Below, in pieces: positions 12,680 through 22,693 of a DNA stretch of 64,000 nucleotides. The stretch lies in contig CAXKVV010000043.1 in the NCBI GenBank assembly GCA_964058805.1, forward strand, positions 434,001-498,000, written 5' to 3'. How positions within the stretch are numbered: the stretch's first letter is position 1; each line of letters opens with the position of its first letter. Below the pieces are notes generated by a model. It did no database searches. It saw only the letters and a program-made list of their open reading frames with translations, and was not told the DNA's origin. This DNA comes from Schoenoplectus triqueter (taxonomy: Eukaryota > Streptophyta > Magnoliopsida > Poales > Cyperaceae). The position numbers and the translations under genes are program-made.

Positions 12680-14325
12680 CAATTGTTTTAAGGATAAATA
12701 TTATAATCCCTAGTTGATTGTCCCTAAATTTTATCCCCATTAACTATTTTTTAATTTTGATGACTGATCGTTCAATTCAAATGACTTTATTAGACTCAAG
12801 AGATGTCTCTTCAAGAGATGTCTCTTCAATTTCTTAAATATAAAATTCTCATCAATGATTCTTTTATAATTACGAATCTTATTCTCAGATTTCTCATGTT
12901 CATATCTTTCACTTCATTTTATGCAATATCTCTTAGGCACTTCTTCAAATTGTCTTCAGTAATATTTATTTCAAACTATTTACGTTGGTAACTTTCTTTT
13001 CTAATGTCTTATACCTTTGTTTTTTAAATATAATGATTAAAATCACGAAGTCCATGAATAAGTTTCTTTTACAAATTTAAATAATATTTCTTGCATCACT
13101 TCATCGCACAAGTTCTGATGTGCGTTTTTTTTCCATGAAATTGACACATGTGATGGATACATATTGATTTTGATAAACTGGTTATTGCTTTTTCATCAAT
13201 TTGATTTATCAAACTCATTTTGAAATTCACCGCATTAATGTCTATGTATTATTTTATCTTTATTTGATTATCAACTAATTATCATTTTGATTATTTTTTG
13301 TCTCCTTCTTTATTGTATATGAAGAAATAAAAATTATGAATAACAACAACATATAATTATCATCACTTCCGTTCCATGATCTTTTGGTTTTTTTTTGTGG
13401 ATATTCTTTCTATTTTTATTTTTATAATTCTCTTTATCATTAGTTGCTACAATCGTTATTTTGTTTCGCTAAAAATATATAATTTTGAAAAATTAAACAT
13501 ACAATAATCAATGCTTTTCATTATCTTTTTTATTTTCTTTTGCCAATTTCAGAAAAATATTTGATTGTGCACTATACTTCATGATGTGTTTTAACATGTG
13601 ATATAAATGACTAGTATATTTGGTATAAACAATACCAACTTAATTTTCATATATTTAGCTTCTATATCAAGCATTGGTCAACATAGGTTGTTCATAATTG
13701 GATTATAATTGAAGTATAAATAGCACCATCACTTAATATAAGTCTTTAATTTATTCAATGGGTTAATTAATAAAAGATTAGTGTTGTCATCTTGGTACGG
13801 TGAATCCAAGATAGAAATATATTATGGACTGACCCCATAAATAAAATAAGTATTTGAACGTAAATAACTTTGATAGTTAATACAAATAATTAGTTCAATA
13901 AATGCAAATAGCCTAAATAATTTGTATAAATAGCATTATTGTGACATAACAAATATTATAAATAATTAATATAATAATTAATTTAATAAATATAAATAGC
14001 TCAAAATAATAGATATAAATAGAAGTGTGATAGCAAGTGATTCAAAGGGTGGCGAGTCGTGCCATTGACTTTCTATAATAGTTGAGTTGCGGTCAACTTG
14101 ATTACTATAAATAATTCATGTGAAGAGCATGTTAATATGAATTATGAATAACTAAGTTATTTGATATAAATGATTGTAACAATTGATATAAATAGCTTTC
14201 ACATATATTAATTTAAGTGCTCAATTGTATTGTAGCGCTTTACAATTTTCATGTGCGCTAAAGTCAACTATTGGGGATTTTTTTTGGGGACAAGTTCTTA
14301 GGGACAATTATCAGCCCCTTGGCGC
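12680..14325. mobile_element. Possible degraded TIR element
   Basis: A stretch near 12690-12745 with CCCTAGTTGATTGTCCCT and ATCCCCATTAACTATT resembles the reverse complement of 14265-14325, which contains ACTATTGGGGAT and TAGGGACAATTATCAG. The arms are only roughly 70% alike by eye. The interior is AT-rich and non-coding, with repeated TATAAATAG motifs at its right side. The element class is unknown. Confidence 0.25.
13715..14195 (+). repeat. Cluster of TATAAATAG motifs
   Basis: Five exact TATAAATAG copies occur at 13715, 13925, 13991, 14014 and 14187, with variants between them. Spacing is irregular. No gene follows within 1 kb, so these look like remnants of a degenerate repeat rather than working TATA boxes. 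Confidence 0.4.
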
Positions 14326-14520
14326 TTCTCTGCCAAACTAATATTATTTTATGAAAAGAAGCATTGATTTAATCAGGCATTAGAGATGTGAAAAGTATAA
14401 AGTTTAGCCTAAACATTACAGAGATTAGAATAACCTCTTGCACGGTAACCGTTGGTTATAAGGTTAAAATAATATTTTGCGGACGTTACGTATTTATGAG
14501 GGTTCTTATTAATTAATGAG

Positions 14521-14553
14521 GTATAATGCATCCGTTGAATGCATTATAGCTAG
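14521..14553 (+). mobile_element. Helitron-like 3' terminus with perfect hairpin
   Basis: TATAATGCAT (14522-14531) and ATGCATTATA (14539-14548) form a perfect 10-bp stem around the loop CCGTTGA. The stem is followed at once by CTAG (14550-14553) and then T. This is the expected 3' end of a Helitron. The matching 5' end was not assigned with certainty; 12155 is the nearest candidate. Confidence 0.45.
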
Positions 14554-14688
14554 TTTTATAGAATACTTCCGCATTAGATTTCTGTATTATTCTTAAATTA
14601 AGAAATTAGTGAGTTGAATTAATAAGTAATAATAATTCAATACTTCCACCTATATATTCTCTTCAATAAGCAAGCTACATTTATAAAA

Positions 14689-15156
14689 CTAGCTATATAT
14701 CCGTGCGTTGCAATAGATTCTTTTATTTAAACATTAAAATATTATAAAATAAAAAAAATCACATTTACTAATATTAAATTATAAAATCACCAAATTATAG
14801 AGAAAATCTATAATAAAGACTATATTTAATCTTGGATGAGATTTTTACACAATATGAGTTAATAATTCATGATTTTTATGGCAAGAAAAGTAAATTATTC
14901 TAACATATATTATCACCATTAATTTCTTACAAAATATGCACAAGGTTGCTAAATAAAAAAAATAATATTATGGAAATAATAGTATATAAGGGAAAGAAAT
15001 GGAGAGAAAAAGGATCAATGAACGTGATAACATACGTTCGATCAACTAAAAATAAATATTATTCATATAATTGAGGGATAAAATAATTATAATAAAAAAT
15101 TACTATGATAAAAAATGGACCCTCCAATTCTTAAATGCTTTGTATAATAGTATAGA
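14689..15156 (-). mobile_element. Second small Helitron-like element, inverted
   Basis: Read on the minus strand it starts TCTATACTATTATAC at 15156 after an A and ends CTAG at 14692-14689 before a T. A GC-rich stretch lies near the 3' end (CAACGCACGG), a decayed form of the hairpin usual in plant Helitrons. Length is 468 bp, with no coding capacity. The 5' terminus closely resembles that of the element at 12155, but the interiors look different. Confidence 0.45.
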
Positions 15157-15435
15157 TACTTCATCGGTTTTCGCTTCTCTTTTTTGGGAATATCTTCCGT
15201 TTCATAGACGTTATTCTTCTTCTTTTTTCATGCCCCGGTTGATAAATTTTCCAAACCCCTTGCTGTGCTGAATTTCAGATATTTCTGGCTGAACTCTTAT
15301 TTGGTATGGTAACTATATATATAGTTCACTAAATTTCGAGAGTTCACTGAAAAAGGGTTAATTTTTACCTATATTGCATGTTTATACCACAGGGGTCACG
15401 CACGAGAGTTGTTTGAGGAAATGCCTCATTGAATT

Positions 15436-16269
15436 ATGAAAGATATGGAAAACATAGCCCGACATGATAGAAATGATTGGATTAGTAATATGTGTGATGA
15501 TATTCTAATTCACATCCTCTCCTTGCTACCTACTAAAGAGGCTGTGAAAACATGCGTTTTGTCTAGACGATGGAGCCGTGTATGGACTTCTGTGTCCGTG
15601 CTGAAATTTCATGTTGATGAATTCTCAAAAAACGAAGGTGTTACTTCCAAAACTCTAAATAAGAGAATATCTGAAGGTAGGTTTGTGCGGTTCGTAAATG
15701 GTGTGTTGACAAATCGAGAGCCATCACATTTGGATACTTTCAAGTACTTTTGTTTACAAAGGGATATCAATTGCCACTCCGTTGAATGGCTTGATCGTGT
15801 GACATTTCTCATGCCTCGGGTGATCAATGTTCATATTGATATCCCATGCGGTTCGCACTTGCCTGATTCCATATTCTCTTGTGCATCATTAGAAGAACTC
15901 GAGTTGCATATATCTTGTATGAGTCAAGAGATTAGTAGAGCACAATCAATTAAGCTACCTTTTCTAAAGGTTTTACAGCTGGGCAATATGGTTCTCAATA
16001 ATGATCTAATCAACAAAATTCTTTTGGGCTGTCCTGCTCTTGAGCGGCTGATTCTTGATTATATTTCTGGTATATCTGACATTACCTCTGATAGCTTAAA
16101 GGAGTTGGATATTCATTGCTGGAAACCCCAGAAATTGCTAATATCTTGTCCAACTCTTGTTTCCTTTTCTGGTCATTTTACTGATCCTACAGGACCCATT
16201 TTCCATTTTATTGAACGATATGCCATTACTAGAAAGTGCAGCCATCTTCGTATGTGGAGGATATTGTGA
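15436..16269 (+). CDS. F-box/LRR (FBD-type) protein, probably frameshifted
   Basis: An open frame of 277 aa starts at 15436, with an in-frame stop just upstream. Residues ~14-58 are an F-box: DDILIHILSLLPTKEAVKT, then CVLSRRW and a VWTSV stretch. F-LRR features follow: LPDSIFSCASLEELEL, KLPFLKVLQL and LLGCPALERLILD. F-box proteins of this kind are substrate adaptors of SCF ubiquitin ligases through SKP1/ASK binding. The present frame ends in unrelated residues (ITRKCSHLRMWRIL). The next frame from about 16190 continues the family pattern with MPLLESAAIFV and VSTIKLHGCHQLK. This implies a small insertion or deletion near 16185-16205. Either the gene is decaying or the assembly has an error there. 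It has no close coding neighbour. Confidence 0.7.
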   Translation: MKDMENIARHDRNDWISNMCDDILIHILSLLPTKEAVKTCVLSRRWSRVWTSVSVLKFHVDEFSKNEGVTSKTLNKRISEGRFVRFVNGVLTNREPSHLDTFKYFCLQRDINCHSVEWLDRVTFLMPRVINVHIDIPCGSHLPDSIFSCASLEELELHISCMSQEISRAQSIKLPFLKVLQLGNMVLNNDLINKILLGCPALERLILDYISGISDITSDSLKELDIHCWKPQKLLISCPTLVSFSGHFTDPTGPIFHFIERYAITRKCSHLRMWRIL

Positions 16270-16560
16270 TATGCTGATTCTAAATGTATCAACTATAAAG
16301 CTTCATGGCTGTCATCAGTTGAAGGTACACTACTTTCTGTATTTGTTATTGCTATATAAGGTGTGTTTGTTTGTTTTCTTGACCCACTAAATAGAATTGA
16401 GTTTTTTTTTTTTTTGAATTAAAATCCAGAGATGTGTTTGTGTGCGAGTACCTTGATAAGGTCAAAATCACTTGCTGGCCGAAGATGGAACATCCCAAGC
16501 TGGTTGAGGTTCTGCTTAGACACATTATAAGAAATATAGGGAATATTGTTGTTGGATAAA
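16190..16560 (+). pseudogene. Out-of-frame 3' remainder of the F-box gene
   Basis: In a different frame from the upstream F-box part, 16200-16324 encodes MPLLESAAIF... and IKLHGCHQLK. It ends at a plausible donor (AAG/GTACAC). A candidate last exon starts after CCAG near 16429 and encodes YLDKVKITCWP and LVEVLLRHIIRN before a stop near 16557, like the C-terminal part of FBD proteins. The assignment rests on pattern only. Confidence 0.4.
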
Positions 16561-17360
16561 CTAGTTTAATTTGGTCATCACATAAGTAATTAATTTGTTT
16601 AGGTTGTTAATTATGTTATTAGTTAGATAACTGAAGGTATTACAAGACTGAAGAGTTGTGTTTTGTTCGAGATAACTCTCTGGCTTGCTACGTGCAAGTA
16701 GAATATAATGCTCTTTTCTTCTCTTTTTGTTTTTGTACATATATTGATTTCTTTTGTCATTTTAATTTCTACATCAAAGCGCTTGTTAATGCACACTACT
16801 TAATTTATGAACTCTCTGCAATGTGTTTTAGTTTTTTTATGTAAGGAATGGCAAACATGATAACAAGATTTTAAAATAATACTTTGCGGTTTTAGAAGAA
16901 ATTAGAAAATGCATATTTATGAAAATCCAAATTAAGATACTATTGCCAGTGAATCTACAAATTTCGATGAATTCACATATAGCATAAGTTTGACCGAAAT
17001 AAAATATATAACAAAACCTAACATAAAAGTTTGAAACAATGACTTTCACGAGTTTAAGAATTTATCACATGCACGGCCAGGATCGAACAGGATCCGCATA
17101 ATCTCCAACATTAGCTCGGATCTGATTTATTTCTGGAAAATTATTTTTATTTTGTAAATCCTGACTAAAATTATGAAGTCAAGCATAATTAGAAAATTAT
17201 TTTGTTATTAAAGATATTTTAATAACTCAATGAAGAAGATTATTAGAAACTTGATCTTTTATAACTTAATGTAACCACTGTTGCATCATGGGGATCAAAT
17301 TAGTTAATCTAACAACAATAATCCCTATATTTCATGTGTGTCTAAGCAGAACCTCAAATT
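16503..17360. repeat. Widely spaced inverted repeat
   Basis: Sequence around 16506-16560 (GAGGTTCTGCTTAGACACA, then AATATAGGG and TTGTTGTTGGAT) recurs inverted at about 17300-17358. The left copy overlaps the candidate last exon of the F-box gene, so the right copy may be an inverted duplicate of it. A fold-back insertion is the alternative. Confidence 0.45.
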
Positions 17361-18055
17361 TGTCGGATGCAGACTTCTTGGCTCGGTGTCTATTAAATGA
17401 AAGAGAAATTTTTTTAATCCGCAAAATTTTATCTTAAAATTTATCATTTAGCTGTTTTTTTTTTCAACTTCATAATTTCAATAATACTTTTATTTTGATA
17501 AATTTTATGTCCACAATCAGATATAAATACCTCAGTTACTAGATATAAATATCTTTATAAACAAATAAGCATTCATATATATAAATATGAATAACATGAG
17601 TGTTTCGATATATATTTTGGTTTGTACTTTGATCTCTATGATAATTGGGCATTCAACGGCTAATAAAAATATACCTTAAAATACTTAAATACACCTAAAT
17701 GTGTGATTTACAAGTACATAACCTAATAATTCTAGTATAATTAGGGTCGAACCACATAACAACTATAGATATTAAGTCAAAGTTTGATTATCTAAACAAC
17801 AATAAATGAAGTTGATAATCAATCCAAAGTTTATGCTAAAGTAAATCAGGAAAAATAAAATAGAATACCAAATCAACTTAAATGTAAATAAAGCAAGTTC
17901 AGAATATAAAATTTTCTTAGAATTTTCAGATTATAATTAGATACATTTACTAAATTAACTCAAGTCTAGTTAATAAATTTTCATGCAATTGCTATTTAGA
18001 ATTTCTAATTCTAATTAGAATATGTCCATTTGCTGGTGCAATACTAATTAGAATT
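17361..18055. other. Gene-free AT-rich stretch
   Basis: I see no gene, structured RNA or repeat boundary here beyond low-complexity AT-rich sequence. Confidence 0.5.
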
Positions 18056-18065
18056 TATGCCCACT

Positions 18066-18250
18066 TTCGGCCAAACCTGTCAGAGAAATATGAACTTTTA
18101 CAATATAATGATGTCTTGCAGTGTAGTTATCCTTTTAAACCTTCTGTTTGGGTCTTTGTTTGGTTTATGCATACACTACTTGTGCCTTTGTGGATTAAAT
18201 AAGGATGAGGATGGAAGAAAACCAGTACAAACATGGATTGAGAATATCAA
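18066..18250 (-). repeat. Dispersed fragment of a CPL4-like intron end
   Basis: In reverse complement this sequence matches the intron and exon start at 42270-42420 of the CPL4-like locus. The shared parts include CCATGTT, GGTTTTCTTCCATCCT, GGCACAAGTAGTGT (GCACAAGTAGTGT in the other copy) and TGCAAGACA. Here the splice acceptor is intact (CTCTGACAG/GTTTGG), whereas at 42413-42414 it reads TG. Beyond the acceptor the two copies diverge. Confidence 0.6.
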
Positions 18251-18455
18251 ATGCGCTCCCTTTTGGTTCCTTGTGGTGCTGTCGCCTGTCAGGTGGGGAT
18301 TGGAAAGGGTCCCTCTCCGCTCCCTCTCCCTCCTCTTCCTCTCCGAGTTTCAAATCAAATTACAAAAATAGAAAATGAAAATTAAATTTTCCAAATCAAA
18401 AGAAAAGAAAGACCCAACCAAACGAAAGAGTGAGGTTGAATAAAGATGTTGAGAG

Positions 18456-19225
18456 TGTTGACCTACTTGTATATTTATTCTGAAATGGATTATCTTGAGA
18501 TTTATTTCGAATTTTTTGAACTCGAAATACTATTCTAAGTTCTGACACAGATGTTTACTCTGGCAAACAAGAACAGAAAAGGCGATTGACAAGTTGGAAG
18601 CTTCACTTTGATTAATGCATGCTTTAATGGTAATTCTGAGATGTTTAATAGCTCATTTTGTGATAGTATATGTAGTTGGTTAATTATGTTATTTTGTTTA
18701 GCGGTGTGGGCTTAAAACTAAGTTATTTTTTTATTTATGGAGTAGATGAATATTATGTTACTTGGTAGTAGTTCTTAAATTCCCATGATACAGGAGTGTG
18801 GTATCAAAGAATAATTTATTTCAATATGAAACAGATGGTATATAGCCACTTTTAATAAAAAAAATAAACGAAAAACTGAATTAAATAAGAATAAAATAAG
18901 TTACTAGATCAGGGAGACGAGAGATACTGCTCTGAAAGCTATTTTCTTTATAATTCAATTATGTTTACAAAGTGTTTTCTCTCTCTTATCTCTCTTTACA
19001 CTACTCCTCTATTTATAGTGCTCGGTGTCATTAATGCACCTGCAATCCTATATAATCAATCTAATCCTAGCTATCATAGCTATACATTGGCATTAATTGC
19101 CTAGCCACACTTTCTGTCATTTCCACTGCTGCTCCCATCAGCTGTCTTTAACACACGCGGTAGATGTCAGAATTGTCATGTTCATTATTTAGGACAAGGG
19201 CTTCATCCCGAACTCCCTGATGTTC
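18456..19225 (-). repeat. Copia 3' LTR with an internal insertion
   Basis: It begins TGTTGACC like the other LTR and ends at GATGTTC, where similarity between the LTRs stops. It is about 290 bp longer than its partner because of foreign sequence at 18578-18868. Confidence 0.8.
18578..18868 (+). mobile_element. 291-bp insertion inside the 3' LTR
   Basis: This block is absent from the partner LTR at the same position (AACAGA/CGAAGAACTG there). It begins with sequence that can be read as the tail of a coding region (AIDKLEASL then a stop) and ends in an A-rich tail, AATAAAAAAAATAAA. A retroposed transcript end or SINE is suggested. No clear target-site duplication was found. Confidence 0.4.
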
Positions 19226-19865
19226 CTGAGCTGTTGGACTCTGGTCCATCCCGAGCTTTACTTTTCACACTCGTTCGTGCTTGATGTTGCTGCTGCTTCT
19301 TCGAGTTCAGCTTGGGGCATCTCGAGGTGGTCGGGTTCCCGAGTTCTTGGTCATTCGGGATCGGGACTTGGAGTTTACTACTCTCAACATCCTCCATTAA
19401 ACTCAAGCCTCGCTCCTTCATCATCCCGAGCATCTGCTTGCAGTTTTTGAATAATGGCTTCGGCATAACCTTTGTGAAAATATCTGCAACTTGATCATTG
19501 CTTTGCACATGAACAATTCGAACTTCTCTATTCTTGATATGTTCTCGGATTGAATGGAATCTCACATCTATGTGCTTGCTCCTCTCGTGATGTACTAAGT
19601 TCTTGGCTAACTCGATAGCCGACTTGTTATCGACCTGAATCTCGGTCGATTCAAGTTGTGGGCACTTCAGCTCCTGTAGCAGCATTCTGAGCCAGATTGC
19701 ATGGCTTACGCCGAGTGATGCTGCAACATACTCGCCCTCACAAATGGATAGTGTGACGATGGGCTGCTTCTTCGATAACCATGTGAAGGTTGTGTATCCC
19801 ATGTAGAATGCATATCCCGAAGTTCTCTTCTGATCATCAATGTCTCCGCACCAGTCACTATCCAC
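19226..19865 (-). pseudogene. Copia RNase H region
   Basis: The open frame 19865-19203 carries the Copia RNase H pattern: DSDWCGD, TSGYAF, TWLSKKQ, CEGEYVA, DNKSAIELAKN and HIDVRFHSIRE, then ADIFTK. The last part, rich in S, Q and G, runs into the LTR. It has no usable start and is separated from the reverse transcriptase fragment by a stop and frame change. Remnant only. Confidence 0.85.
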
Positions 19866-20035
19866 ATAACCTGTAAGTTCAAAAATGTTAGTCTTTTAGT
19901 AGAACAACCCGAGATCCTTTGTCCCTTTGACATATCTAAGAATCCTCTTCACTGCTTTCAAGTGAGGTTATCTCAGGTCCTCCATGAATCAGCTTGCGAC
20001 CCCCACGATAAATGCTAGGTCAGGTCTCGTGCAAG

Positions 20036-20290
20036 TCAGGTACCTCGACTACCTATCATACTCCGATAGGTGTTTGAGAGTTTGGCACCGAGTTCCATCG
20101 GTGTCGCTACCGGGTTGCAATCAGTCATCCCGAACATCTGGAGAATTTCCCGGGCATATGATCCTTGAGATACAAATATTCCCGACTTCTCTTGTCTGAT
20201 CTCGAGATTGAGAAAGTACCTCATCATTCTGAGGTCTATCATCTCTTCAGGTCCGGGATTTTTCCGTATGCTATACTCTCGAATATTTTG
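20036..20290 (-). pseudogene. Copia reverse transcriptase C-terminal fragment
   Basis: It encodes MRYFLNLEIRQ, GIFVSQGSYAREIL and FGMTDCNPVATPME, the region after the catalytic site in Copia reverse transcriptase. The preceding core with the YVDD-type site is absent. Upstream the frame joins directly to the end of integrase at about 20290. Confidence 0.8.
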
Positions 20291-20960
20291 AGATGTGCAA
20301 CATTTGGTTTGTGTCGACGCCAGAGTTCTTGGGGGTTCTATTATTAAGAAATACATGTGAGCATTGATTTTGTATGTACACCGCACACTCCACAACTTCG
20401 ACCCAAAATTTTTTCGGCATTTCTTTGGTTTTGATCATTGATCTCACCATGTCAAGGATTATCCTATTTTTTCTCTTAGTGACGTCATCCTGCTGTGGTG
20501 TGTAGGGTGCTGTCAAAAACCTATGAATCCCATGATTCTCGCAGTATGACTTGAATTGGTTGGATAGGTACTCACTGCCTCTATTTGATCTCAGAGACCG
20601 AATATTCTTTTCCGTCATTTTCTCAACCATGACCTTGAACTTCTTAAAGGTCTTGAATGTCTCAGATTTCTTCTCGAGGAAGTACACCTAACACTTTTTT
20701 GAATAGTCATCAATGAAAGTGATGAAATACTTCTTCCCACTAAATGAGTCCGGGGTGATCGGAACATAAATGTCGGAATGGATCAACTCGAGGGGTCTAG
20801 TTGTCAAAAACTTAGACTTTCCGAATTGCCTTCTCGTCTGCTTCCCTATCACGCACCCTTCGTAGAATTTATTCTCGAAGTCGAGATTCAGCAGTCCTTG
20901 CACTGGCTGTTTCTTTACTAAGTCCCTGAGACCACTATACCCTAGATGTCTGAACCTCAT
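20271..20960 (-). pseudogene. Copia integrase, interrupted
   Basis: Two frames (20960-20688 and 20687-20271) together carry the GAG-pre-integrase part (HLGYSGL) and the integrase core: LELIHSDI, ITFIDDYS, RSNRGSEYLS and APYTPQQ. A stop codon separates the two frames, and the end runs into the deletion that removes reverse transcriptase. Confidence 0.8.
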
Positions 20961-20999
20961 GTGCCATAACCAGGGTTCGTCTTTCTTATTAATCTTAAG

Positions 21000-22165
21000 T
21001 CATTTCTGCTCGATCCTTTGTAAGTTCAGCTTGAATACTCGACTATTTTTCAAATGTAGAGTCCTCTTCTTCATGAAGATTTCGAACCCATTTTCCATTA
21101 ACTGGCCCACACTTAGAATGTTCATCTTTATCTCCGGAATATAGTAGACATCTTCTACCATCCTAAGTTTTCCATTCTTCTGGAGAAACTTCACGTTGCC
21201 TTTTTCTTTGACCTCCACCTTAGAGGCATCTCCGAAGGAAACTGTCCCGGCTAACTCGATCATTTTGGTAAATAAATGCTTGTGACCGATCATGTGATTG
21301 CTGGCTCCTATGTCTAGATACCACACAGTGTCGCATCCCGAAGTCGACGGAGTTTGTGCCATCAACAACACTTTCTCATTTTCAATCACTTTGGCGTAGT
21401 TGGTTTTACCTTCTACTTTCTTCTCTGCCCAACAATCTCGAGCATAATGCTCATGCTTACCGCAATTGTAGCAATCTACATTGGGTTTGTTTTCTGCCTT
21501 CTTAGCTTCTTCCTCGTCCTCGCGAGGTTGGGCTTGAATGTCCCGACTGGCTCGACTCACCTCGATCACGTCATCCACGACCTCCTCGGCTGCGTGCCTG
21601 TTGTGCCTTCTGCACATACAGCGCTTTCTCTTCGAGAACCACCTTAGCTTGAAGGGTCTCCTCGAGAGTTTCTTTCTTCTTAAGGTTCTTCCTCTGCTCA
21701 TGTGCTAAGAGCGAGCCGGTGAGTTCATCCACAATTAGCGCTGCCAAGTCTTTTGACTCATCTATCGCACATACCATATTTTTGAATGTGTCGGTCAACG
21801 ATCTCAAGATCTTCTCCACCACCCTATGCTCCGAGAGACTTTCTCTTCAGTTGATTTGTTACCGTCTGTACTCTTGTGATATAGTCCGAGACTCCCTCAA
21901 TGTTGTTCATCCTCAGCATCTCAAACTCACCTCGTAGTGTTTGGAGTATTATCTGTTTTTTTATCCGCTACTTTCCTCTCCTTCAACAGTTTCAGCTGTT
22001 GCATAGTCAGAAGTGTGACATTCTCGGGTTCAACATACCCATTCTCGACTATATCCCACACATCCTACGCTCCTAACAGGACTTTGATCTGGATGCTCCA
22101 ATTGTCGTATTTCGATTTCATCAACTTGGGTATCGATATGTTGAGTGAACTGTTCCTAAAACTAA
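21000..22165 (-). pseudogene. Copia gag, zinc knuckle and protease
   Basis: Gag starts near 22165 with a YDNWSIQIKVLLGA-type motif that runs into an amber stop at the expected DVWDIVE continuation. Downstream frames give a coiled-coil-like lysine/glutamate segment, a CCHC knuckle (CYNCGKHEHYARDC) and a protease whose active site reads DIGASNH rather than the usual DTGASNH or DSGASNH. Several frame breaks separate these parts. Confidence 0.8.
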
Positions 22166-22186
22166 CCATTGGCTCTGAGACCAATT

Positions 22187-22662
22187 TGTTGACCTACTTG
22201 TCTATTTATCCCGAAATGAATTGTCTCAAAATCTATCTCAAACTCTTTGAACTCGAAATACTATCACAAGGTCTGACACAGGTATTCACTCTAGCAAACA
22301 AGAACAGACGAAGAACTGAATTAAATGAGAATAAAATAAGTTACTCGATCGGGGAGAAGGAAGATAGTGCTCTAAAAACTGTTTTTTATAACTTAACTGT
22401 GTTTACAAAGTGTTTTCTCTCTCTTATCTCTCTTTACACTACTCCTCTATTTATAGTGCTAGATGCCATTAATGCACCTACAATATTATATAATCAATCT
22501 AATCCTAATTATCCTAGTTATACTTTGGCATTAATTACCTAGCCACACTTCTATCACTTTCACTGTAACTCCCATCAGCTATCTCTGACACATGCGGCAG
22601 ATGTTAGAAGTGTCATGTTCATAATTTGGGGCAAGAGATTCATCCCGAGCTTCGTGATGTTC
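22187..22662 (-). repeat. Copia 5' LTR
   Basis: A 476-bp LTR bounded on its inner side by TGTTGACC and the primer-binding site. It carries a TATAAATAGAG box on the minus strand, about 200 bp from the outer end, a plausible element promoter. Its outer end abuts the last intact part of the SDN-like gene. Confidence 0.85.
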
Positions 22663-22693
22663 TTTTAAATGACAAATTAATGAAACTACATAC

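Larger units (their letters stand above)
18456..22662 (-). mobile_element. Defective Ty1/Copia LTR retrotransposon
   Basis: LTR-flanked element on the minus strand: 5' LTR 22662-22187, body 22186-19226, 3' LTR 19225-18456. A primer-binding site TGGTCTCAGAGCC (22183-22171) resembles the initiator-Met tRNA complement TGGTATCAGAGC. Domains in order are gag, CCHC zinc knuckle, protease, GAG-pre-integrase, integrase, a C-terminal piece of reverse transcriptase, and RNase H. The catalytic core of reverse transcriptase is missing. Stops and frame changes occur throughout, including an amber codon early in gag. The two LTRs differ clearly by eye, so the insertion is old, and the element cannot move by itself. 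It interrupts the SDN-like gene to its right. Confidence 0.9.
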
